The notes under the pieces: model-generated
The model's database searches: none
What the model was told of the DNA's origin: nothing
Seen by the model: only the letters and a program-made list of their open reading frames with translations
Program-made: the position numbers and the translations under genes
Shown here: positions 51,094 through 61,900 of the stretch, one piece after another
Position numbering within the stretch: position 1 is the stretch's first letter
Layout of the letters: every line of letters begins with the position of its first letter
Assembly (NCBI GenBank): GCA_015657535.1
Contig: JADHZB010000352.1
Location: 1-64,000 of the forward strand
Source of the DNA: Nephromyces sp. MM_2019
Lineage: Eukaryota; Apicomplexa; Aconoidasida; Nephromycida
Length of the DNA stretch: 64,000 nt
Direction of reading: 5' to 3'

Positions 51094-51929
51094 ATGGTGA
51101 ATTATGGGAACATTCAATCAGCTTGGCAAAGAATCATTGCCGGGAAATTAATAGCCGAAAGGTTTGACGATGAAAATCTTTCTGCTTATATTCAAAGGGC
51201 AAATGATAACCAGAACTGGGATTTTAAAAAGATTCTCTTGAGCCTAGGCGAGGAGGAAAAGTCTGATGCCAACTCCAATTTATTTCCCCTTATACTGCGT
51301 ATCCAAATGGAACTTGTGGTGATTCTTTTATTCCTGTTATACCACTAAGATTTTAAATATTGTTATAAACCCTAACTCCAATACAGACTTTAGTTACCCT
51401 AAGATTGAGATTATTAACATTTATTGTTTCCTTTCATTAGGAGGCATTTAATGAAACTGCGGCATCAATAGATTTAAAACCAAAGCTTGATGAAAAATGT
51501 GAAACTATGGATAAACTTTTTATTAATCACTTCCTCGCTACAGAATTTAATGATAATAAATCATCAGAGTAAGAATTTATTATTCAAGTCGATTTCATAG
51601 CTTATATTTATTATAGATCCACAAATTTTTATTTTTCCAATTTTTGTTTGTCATGACTATGAAGGATAGAAAACATAACTCCTGTACAAGAGCTTTTGGA
51701 ACAAATCAAATTATCTAATGACATTTCCGAGATAGAGAGTAATATAACCACAATAAAAAATAGAAATAACGCCCATAAGGAACAAATAAAACAGGTAATA
51801 TTAATTACTCAACACTTTATTTGGAAACTCGAAATTTTAGAAAAATAATTGTTTCATAAACTATAGTTTAGAGATCGTATCCAGTCAATCGAAAGAGAAA
51901 TTGAGCCTAACTTTTTAACGAACCCTTAA
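51094..51929 (+). CDS. Small coiled-coil protein, unknown
   Basis: Exon 1 runs from 51094 to about 51321, then 51441-51568, 51665-51794 and 51867-51929 (TAA). Phases match from exon 2 on; the exon 1 donor is a guess. The protein begins MVNYGNIQSAWQRIIAG and later becomes a charged helix (QELLEQIKLSNDISEIESN, then DRIQSIEREIE). It lies upstream of the Qc-SNARE and could be a tethering or coiled-coil partner, but nothing shows it. Confidence 0.55.
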
Positions 51930-52855
51930 AAGCCTAAAGATGTTAACAACTTTCCATTTAAATTATACAATAAAAGCATTTTGATTAAAATATAGCATGT
52001 TTTTATTCGATCTTATAACAATTTCTAACAATATCTAACTATATGTAAACATGAGAAGACATTCAAAGCAGTACTCTTGAAAATATGGCATAAAATACTT
52101 AAGCTACACAATACTGAGATTTATTAATTTAGAAATGCAAATATTCTATTCGAAAAATATAAAAATTTCGAGCATTTTTTCCTAATAATGATCCTTTGAG
52201 CCCATCAAAATTTCATATAAGTTTAAGATTAATTTAATATGAAATTCAATACAGCAACACACTTATAATACAATATATATTAGCACAACTATACTATTAT
52301 TTGGAATAGCCATACATATTAATACATTTCGATGGAAATGAAATGAAACGAGAATTTGATAGTTAGAAATGCTAACCTGTTTAACCAGATAATTGGCTAA
52401 AGCTTTACTCACTATGGTCAATAAATCTGAAAAACTCATTGACTATAAATTATGAAAATCAATTATGAATTAAAGTTGTGCTTACAATTTTGCCACAATT
52501 TCTAAGTTATAGAAAATTAAGTGATACTCGTTTGCTCTACCTAGTATCATTTTCAACCTTGCAAGGTTTAATTAAAATAAAAAAATTGACCTATATGACA
52601 AAGCACAACAAGCAGTAGCCAAATTTAATGTTTAGACTTTAGTTATACCAATAACTTTTAATAGTTCGGCCTACTCAATTGCTATATATTTGAAAGTTGG
52701 CATGTAAACGCTGATGAATTGATCCCAGATCATTACCAAATGTAATCAAGATTTGCTGGTAACAGTTTAAATAGATTAATTGAACTAATTAATTTTATTT
52801 AGCATATTTTCTTTTTTCAATTGAAAAATTATGCTTTAAAAAAACATTATTTGGA

Positions 52856-53742
52856 ATGAATATACTTTCACTTTGGGATGAAGACTATAAAAAGGCAAAA
52901 AATGTTGAAAAGAGGATAGCTAACTTGTTAAGGGAAAACAAAAATGAGACATCTCTCAGCTCCGAAAAAACAACTCGTTCTGCAACAATCAGAGGGCTCT
53001 TGACAGAATTACAAGAGGTAATTAATTATGTTGAAAACTATTTTATTCACATTTCACTCTGCTTATCTATTTTTGAAATCTTTAGCACATTAGCGAATTA
53101 GATCACTCGCTGCACAAAAGTATTTCCTCGTCTACTAAAGATTATTCATTTTCTAATCAACAAAACATAGAGGATAGAAGAAAGCTTATAAATGAATTAA
53201 CAAACACAGGAGCTCAACTTTTGGAAAAATTCCAAACTAAGACCAATGTAACAATAGCACCCTCTGAGCAATTGCAAATTGATGGCCTTCCGTGGCCAGG
53301 CCAACATGAGGTGATGCTATATAAATTTAATTTATCGTTTCTGTATAACTTTGATTTTGTTCATTTTTACGAGATTAACAATCTGAGTTTAACTAAAATA
53401 CAGAGTTCCCCAAATGGTTTCCAAGACTATGAGAATCTTACTGGAATACCAATAACAGCTATACATGATAAAATGTATTATGACCAAGAGGAGCATTTAG
53501 GTGAAATTCAAGGACAAGTTCAAACCGTCCGTTCCGTTTCTAATAGGATAAAAGAAGAACTTGATGTTCACTTTGGAATACTTGACAAAACTGATCGAGA
53601 TGTAGAAAGAGCGATCCATCGCATCTCATATATTAAAAGAGTCCTTGATTGGTCAAATAACAAAGATCAATCAACATGGTCTTTGATCATAACATTTGTC
53701 ATATTAACAATTATATTAGCACTGATAGTCTTCCTGCTTTGA
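52856..53742 (+). CDS. Qc-SNARE of the syntaxin 6/8 type with unusual zero layer
   Basis: Qc-SNAREs join trans-Golgi, endosomal or vacuolar fusion complexes. Exons are 52856-53017, 53086-53310 and 53404-53742, all phase 0, giving 241 residues. The N-terminus (LWDEDYKKAKNVEKRI) is a helical regulatory part. The SNARE motif is HLGEIQGQVQTVRSVSNRI, then KEELDVHFGILDKTD, then a C-terminal half and a tail anchor (WSLIITFVILTIILALIVFLL). Aligned with syntaxin 6 (ELEEQAVML) and syntaxin 8 (ELDEQNEII), the zero-layer Gln is His. The second intron (53311-53403, 93 nt) has no in-frame stop, so retention would add 31 residues. YKT6 in this window is a possible partner class. Confidence 0.88.
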
Positions 53743-53981
53743 AAGATCTTTTTGAATAAGCTCAATAAAACAAAATTCCTTAATTAAGATTATGATCTTT
53801 ATAAGAGTGTTACCTGATTTTCTAAAATTTCAGTGTATTTTAAAAGTTTCCTCTTCTTTTTTTATTTCGTAAGCTTTCGACAGATCTTTGAGTTATAAAA
53901 AACTGTAATTTGACAAAATCTCCTCTATAACTCTTTCCGATCTAATTAATATTTCAACTTAAGAATTAGGATATTAAAGAA

Positions 53982-54368
53982 ATGGAGCCAAAGATTGAGA
54001 TGATCACTACGATCACCAAAACGTTGGATCTCATAAACAAGGCGGGTTAGGAGTATTTTAAACTATTTGCCTGTATTTAAACATTATGTGTTATTACAGA
54101 TAAATTATTTAGTCAATGTCACAGCAGAAAAGACAAAATTTTAGAATCAACAAGGATCTGGAAAATTTTGGAGGAAAAGTTAATTGATTCTTTTAGGACT
54201 AAATTATCGAGAGACTACCATGAAGATTCCAATTATAAAAACAATTTAAAAGTGAAAATAAGTGATAGAAAAGAAATAGAACATCTCATAGGAATTTATA
54301 AGCATGAGATTTTAAAAAACAACTTGCAATATGAACAATATCTTGTTGGAACTTTTGAACAAATTTGA
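53982..54368 (+). CDS. Small helical protein, unknown
   Basis: Exons are 53982-54045 and 54100-54368, joined in phase 1, giving 110 residues to a TGA. The whole protein looks helical and charged (IEMITTITKTLDLINK, STRIWKILEEKLIDSFRTKL). A further coding-like stretch at about 54402-54487 (IETLSVNFNAEIDNLYEL then TAA) suggests another exon that I could not join in phase. The shape would suit a small coiled-coil subunit, for example of a kinetochore or tether complex; this is not supported by any motif. Confidence 0.5.
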
Positions 54369-54999
54369 AATTAATTGTAACTGGCGTATAAATTCAATTA
54401 AGATCACAATATATTAAAATTAAAGCAGATATTGAAACATTGAGTGTAAATTTTAATGCTGAAATAGATAATTTGTATGAGCTCTAATTAAAACATTTTT
54501 CAAACGCGGCACCCCTGACTTTGAAATGGACACTTTTTAAATAAAAATTAAAAGGTCTTACTCAATGTTCCACCTTTTTCAAAATTTAAAATGAGATATG
54601 GAACACTTTTATAGCCAAAAAGTCTACTAAACAGCCATTTTAATCCTAATTTGCTATCTTGTTTAATATAAGTAACATTGTATGCCTTTGTATGTAATTA
54701 CAGCGAAATTTCCCCAATCGCTAATCCTTTAATTATAACTATGAATAATTTGTTTTATCTACCATGTGATAAGCAACTAATTTATACATATAAGAGGCTT
54801 CACAAAAATTTATTTATTTACTTTAAATAGCTCTTCTAACGAAGAGCATTACTGAATTACCCATTTGAAGACTCAAATTACTTTAAATAAAAGAATTTAG
54901 TATTTTAATAACACTTACAGACAATTAAAGGGATATTTTCCCCTATTATAAACAATTCTAAAATAAAAACCCTGCCCTGCTTTACAATTTAAAAAAGAT

Positions 55000-56442
55000 A
55001 TGGGTGCAACCCATAACCTATATCTAAGCAAAATTTTGGGTTTCCTTTGGATAACAAATTTCACCTTTTCGTTATCAATCAAACATTGTAATCTTATAAC
55101 ATTTGATATTAATGTTGTCACTATTGTAAAACAGATGAAAATCCTACCAATTCACTTATTGGTACCGATTTCTCCGACAGTGATAAGAGAGGTATAGGCA
55201 CGAAGATTGGCCAGATTATTGGAGAAGGAGTAGAAGCTGTAGCAAAAAAGGGTGCAGAACTGCCCACAACTCATGTACAAAAATTTTGTATTAAACAACG
55301 GTTGCTAAGTATTATTTTAAGAATTTTGCAGGACCTCTAATCAAAAGTTTGGCAGAAATTCCGCCTCCAATAAAGCGTATTTAAGTTAAATTTTCAAATT
55401 TTAAGATAAATTCAATTCTTTTTAGCAAAATATGACTTAATTTATGACGACCCAAAGTCAGATGTAAGTTGAATTTTCAGTTAATAAGCAACAAGCTTTA
55501 ATTTAAAGCTTGAGAAATCCAGATTAAAACCTGTAGGAAGGGTAATTGAGCTTTTGAAAATCAAGGCAAATATTTATATGAAAGTATTCTAGATTATACC
55601 CAGCCCTGCCCTGAAGATTTTATCTTCCTTCCCAACCTTTATGGAAATGGTTCAGATATATGTGTGCCTTCAAAAAATTACGATGGTTTTACTCCTAAAA
55701 TTTTGAGATTCTTTTGAAATAGCCTTTTAATATAGGACCTTGTAATGAAAATGTCAATTTTGTGAATTTCCAAGAGGCATCAAAAGTTCTATGGGAGCAG
55801 AAATGCTTAAGAAATTGGTATTTCTTGACAAATTTTTCAATTATTTAATATAAATAATTTTTAGGCCTTGCAGAAATTGTATTATTGATTATTCAAGTAC
55901 ATGCCCTGGTATTTTTATATAAGTATAATTTAAAATTTTGAAATTGACTTTAATTGAAAATAGAGTTTTGGACTGAAGTCCCAGGTTAAAAATTCAATAT
56001 ACATAAATACACGAAAACAATGAGGTTTCAAGGCCTCATTAGGGTTTGTGAGGCCACTTCTAATTACTTAGGTAGATTTAAATAATATATCTTCGATCCC
56101 ATCTCAAATGTGTTTAAAGGGCCATGTTCTGGCTCGAGGATGGAATTTAGTGATATGAATATAGGTAAAATTGTAGACAATTTAGAGCTAGCAATGTAAT
56201 GCTTAATTAAGAGCTGAGAATGATGTGGGGTAGAGACTGTTGCGCTCATTGGCCATGTGCTAAACCATCACCTGATCTAGGGCCTGATCCTGGTATTAGC
56301 AAATTAGTTTCCAATATTTTTCTTTATAATTTATAAAATACCTCAGATTTTGCTTTGTCTTACAATGTAATTGACTTTAAATTGTGAGATTTCATAGCCT
56401 AAAATTTGATTATTGAACCTAGGCTACCAAGTGGCGTGTTGA
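55000..56442 (+). CDS. Secreted CPW-WPC domain protein
   Basis: CPW-WPC proteins are secreted, cysteine-rich proteins best known from apicomplexan insect stages. Twelve small exons: 55000-55087, 55135-55251, 55332-55376, 55426-55463, 55523-55541, 55566-55685, 55736-55817, 55865-55908, 55964-55984, 56120-56164, 56212-56292 and 56423-56442. They total exactly 720 nt, giving 239 residues. A signal peptide opens it (ILGFLWITNFTFSLS). Module 1: PCPEDFIFLP, NYDGPC and WEQKCLRNWPC. Module 2: STCPEFWTEVPGPC and WGRDCCAHWPC. The CPW tryptophan is Phe in module 1 (EDF) and Phe-Trp in module 2. One proposed intron (55542-55565) would be only 24 nt, so exons 5-6 are the weakest part; most others are 47-80 nt. 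Confidence 0.82.
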
Positions 56443-56783
56443 CAATGGAATTCAATAAGTGTCAGCTTTTCATATTTGACCTCAAAATACCCTTTCATAT
56501 AGACATTGCATCAGCTACAATAGATAATGGAGCTAAACATCTAAGATATATAGGCATTCCAATGTGCAAATAACAAGCTGTATTTGATTGGACTCGTAAT
56601 GATAATGGGAATAACAAAACTAACATAGAATTCCCCAACTCTCGAAAAACATTGAAATTAAATTTTAACTTTTAGTATTTTTGAATTAGAGACCCTAAAT
56701 AAGTAAAATTAATATTTTGAATGGCTATTTAGCAGCAAGATTGCATAAATAGTTTTAGATTGATCCACAATCCATATGCGAAA

Positions 56784-58948
56784 ATGAGTATCCATCCAGA
56801 AACAGAGGACAATATAGAAACTAATTCACTATTTCATGAGATTTTGATGGCTTTAGCTGGATTCAGTGGTGAATTAGTGCAGGCCAATGTTATCAATTAT
56901 GTTGTATCTGAAACTTTATATCCTATAATTAATAAAAACAAACTAAAAGACGATGGAGGACCCACTCAAAATGTGAACAATCCTTATTACCATCAACAAA
57001 GCCCAAAGGCTAGAAATGGAAAGTTAACTTTCAAAATAAACCCCGATCTCAAATTCCTTAAAGAATCAGAGAGACAAATATTAGATAATATTGTTTCTAT
57101 AGGATACGATTTCCTAATTTTGAAAACTTTTATATCAGATATAAGGGATATATCTTCAAAATCAAATTCTGGAACACATGACTTCACAAGAGTAACATCG
57201 GATTCACAAAATGGAATAGGCCCTACAACCTATCAGGCAAACAGTGTGATAAATTTAAATAAAAATCATCTTAAACTCAATCTAAGCTCTGAAGCTAAAT
57301 TCGGTTATTATTCCTCGGTGTTTTGCAAGTGTGTAGAGAGGGTGTGTAATTTATACCTCAAAAAGATCACTCAATTAGAATCTGAATATATAAAGGACCC
57401 ATTATTACCTATACAATATATTTTAACATCATTAAGAGAAGAAAAGGTTCAACTATCAGCTCTTCGATATATCATAGAAAAGGTAGAGAGATATTTTTCA
57501 TAGAATACAAACTAAGGCTTTGAAACTTCATTAAGTTCTTTTACTGACTGAATCTAAATTACCAAGTACTGTGCATTTTATCTTTTTGGAAATTATCAGA
57601 ATTTTTATGATCCAAGTGGGAATGAAATAACAAATAACAACCATTCAATAAAAATTGATAATTTCCTTGATCAAATGGAGAAATCTTCTATAACTGGTAA
57701 TCCAATACTCCAAAAGGTTTACAAGGCTATCTTCGAAGCGTGTTCCAGGATCTTTATTTTCCAGGTAACTTATCATAATAACAGGAAAACACCACTTTAT
57801 ATCTGTATAATTATTTTTTCTTAGCTTTCCGAATGGATACTATACGGCCAATTGAAAGATCCATATAGGGAATATTTTATCCATAAAAATGATAAATTTT
57901 TCACAAAACTATATAATAGGTAATAAATGAAATAAATTCCATTTTTTTACTAGATACATCTCTTTCCATAACAATTAATATATTAGGAGCCTTTATCATT
58001 ACTCCCAAACCCTCTATAAAATAAGACGCCATGAAGCTCTTTTTGAGTTCAATCATTTATTCCAAGTTGATCAGGACCGAATCCCCAATTGTTTATTAAG
58101 CCCAATTAATGCCAATAAGGTTATACTGAATTGACGGTTACATAATATAAATATTAATCACACCCGATATTAAATGAATAACACCTACATATTGCTTTAG
58201 GTGTTAGAAATTGGTAAATACGTACGTTTGCTATTTCGAATGACATCATATCCAAAGGACCAAGTTAACTATAACTTGGATATGGAAAGAAAATTGGTAT
58301 GTACATCATTTCTCATCTTATTTGAAATAGCACTAAAAATCCTCATACTACTCGAAATAGAAATCAATTATACAACATGAGAATCCTAAATTTGGCTTAG
58401 AGTGCTTAATCGATGAACATTATGATCACGTAATCTCTTGATAACATTTACACCCTTTAGAATAGATCTTTTACACTTTATTTATTAACAATAAAATAGG
58501 TCATGAAGCAATTTTATGATCTTCTTATAAACAAATCTGAATTACTTTCACATTTCCAATTTATAAGAGATTTCTATCTATTAGGAAAAGGTAATGAATA
58601 ATACACACTCAATATATATTTTCTATATCTATAACTACAAATTCTATGATAGGAGATTTCCATAGCCATTTCATTGAAGCAAGTTGGGAAAGGATGACAA
58701 ATCCTCCAAATAAACGCTCAGAGACAGATCTCAAGGTATTAGATAATTCTTATTTACAATTTATATGCAACTTAACATTATTTTTATATCTTCTAGATTA
58801 CTTCATGGAATGATGCTATAATTTCTACCATTGCGGAATCTACTAAATTTGACACAGAGGAATTAAAAAATACTCAACCTAATCAAGCCAATAACAATCA
58901 AGAACTTCGTCGGCTAGGTATATAAGCTTGAGTAATGTGTGAAATTCA

Positions 58949-58990
<42 letters not shown>

Positions 58991-61900
58991 AGGCTGGTTT
59001 GCTAAGAATTTACACAATCAATTGGATCTCAAAATTGAGTAAGTTATAATTTAATCTTGTTAGTCTTTGAAAACTAAAATTATTGTGCTAACAACAATTT
59101 TTGAATTCCTAATTCAGACATGAAGAAATCAACTATCAATCTATACCTCCCCTTTCTGATCCTAATATACATTTAATTTTGGGTGGAAATTCATGGTAAG
59201 TGCTAAAAATCTAATCAACTTAGAGGATAATACACATTTGATATCTAAACATATAGGATTAAAAATGGAAGGTTATACATGAGTTCTACAAATACTGAAG
59301 AAAATAAAAATAGAATTTTATCTAAGGAGCCTATTACTAAGGATCCTTATAGTGCTATTTGGTTAAATAATAAAAAATTTATATACCCTGGATTTGAGGT
59401 ATTTCCATATATTTATTATGTGCTAGAGAATATATTCCTATATATCTATTATCATTTAATTTGTTAAAGTATTATTACTTAATTCGTAAACTATTAGTAA
59501 TTTTTTCCAACACCAGTTTATCGATATATCTTATATATGCTTCAAACCTATCATTTTTTAAAATTTCACATTCTCTGTTATTCTAAATATCTCTAAATCC
59601 TATTCCTAGCCACTTAAACTCGACATTCACTTATAACATATGATACTTTATAAAACTCAAAATCTTATAGATTTACACATCTGTTACATATTATAACATA
59701 CCTAATAATATAATGCTAACTATAGCTTTCGTTTGACTTCACAATGGATATAATGGATGGCCCTACTTGCTATTTCGAAAGGCGTAGGAATTCCGAATTT
59801 GGCTGTCGATTTGCTGTTGTACTTCAGAATGATTTTTACCCCTTTAACGTAAACAGAGATTATAGCAAGATGAGAGATTCATTTTGGCCAAATTATAGTA
59901 GGTTATTACACACTCTTTCTAATTTTACACTATTTTTTATTGCTTCAAATTCAACTGTTCATTTACACACCCTTTCTAAATTCACTGTTTTTATACATTT
60001 TCATTTTGAATTCATTGTTTAGACACACACACTTTCTGATTTTTCTATTTATAAATGCACAACTTATACACAGATTAATTCTAATAACACTATTTCTAAG
60101 TACACTACTTATATACACATCCTTCATAATTCCACTACTTATATTCACACCTTAAATTCCTTATTTTGTTACCCTCACTAACTTAGTGAGAAACTCAGCC
60201 CCGTATTTCACACTTATAGTTGTATATGCACTAATTTCATTTTACTCTCAAAATTTTGATGAGTGTTTATACTAGTTTAGATTTCCTTTACTATTTGAAT
60301 TATTTTTCATTTATTACACACAGAGGATTGTTTAGCCATTGAATTTACACTCAGCATTACTAATACAAATGGTTTAATTGATTTCAATAATAACTCTGAA
60401 AGAACAGCTAATTATAATATAAGGCAACAAATCTCTATTTATTTAGGTATGTATCAAATACACACACATACAGAACACACATATAAACAACACACACAAC
60501 ACATAAACAACATATAAAACACACAGAATACACCCTACACAATATATATGCAATAATCACATAATATATATACAATTCGTATACAATTTACACACAATAC
60601 ATATACAACAAATACAATTTATACACAATTTATACACAGTGTGTACACAGTACATACACAACATACGAACACTATAAATACACAATACACACATACTATA
60701 AACTCTTTTTTACACATACGATAAGCTCACAATATACATAGTACATGCACAATTTCCACACATTTTGATCCCCTCCTTCCCTCACACACACCTATCAAAT
60801 AAATAATTGTTTTCAAAGGAAGTGAAGGTGTATCTAGGATATTGAGCATACCACACTCTGTGAGTTCATCCAAATTAATTAAGGAGGCCAATTTAATTGG
60901 CCAAATCGCTGATTTTTACATCAACAATCAACCTCGTCTATCAACCACACATTCAGTTGATGGAAATTCTATGAATGATTATACACCAATTTTACTTATC
61001 GATGAACAGACAAAAACTTACACACTAGACCATCAATCACTTCTTGATTTCATGAACAAAGAAAAACACATTAGGTATGCATTTATAATTTAAATGATAT
61101 TATATATATATATGTATATAAATTACTTTTTAAATCCAAACCAACTTATTTTACACACTTCTTTTGTTTACAGATATAAGATACACATGCTAAATATACA
61201 CACATTATTTATAGACACATGACTATTTACTTTTTCACTCTGTATATTCTTGTTGTACATACAAGCTAGCCTTGCTCACCTATCAAAATTCACATACACA
61301 TAATGATACACATACACATATATATACATACATCTTTATAATTATATAAACAGTTGTTGTTATTCTTAACATTTCACCTATAATTAATTTGCATTCCTAA
61401 TCTTCATGCACACTCATTACATTAAATATATATATATATATATATATATACCAAAGTGTGTGTGTGCACTTATATTATTTTTCTTTCTACATTATACGAT
61501 TCAGAATTTCTTGTTTCAAGGATAATTTGGAAATACTCTATGACAATCTAGAATTTCTTTACACAGATTTAATGGTATTTATAATTATTGCACATGTTTA
61601 AATTAACTTTGATAAAACATTTAAGCTATGAAATATATATATATTATTATATAATATATACACACGTTTTCCTTATGTATATATTTAATCTATACACACA
61701 TTTCTAATTATATGTAACTATTTATATTATAAAGCTTAACGAAGCTATTAGTACAGAAATGGGAACTACATATGTTGGGTTAGTTTATTCGCCTCACACT
61801 TACCTATAAAGTCGTATACAAACTAATATATACACACATATATATTTACATGTTTATTTTTATAAAATTTAACAGATATATATATATATATATATGCTTA

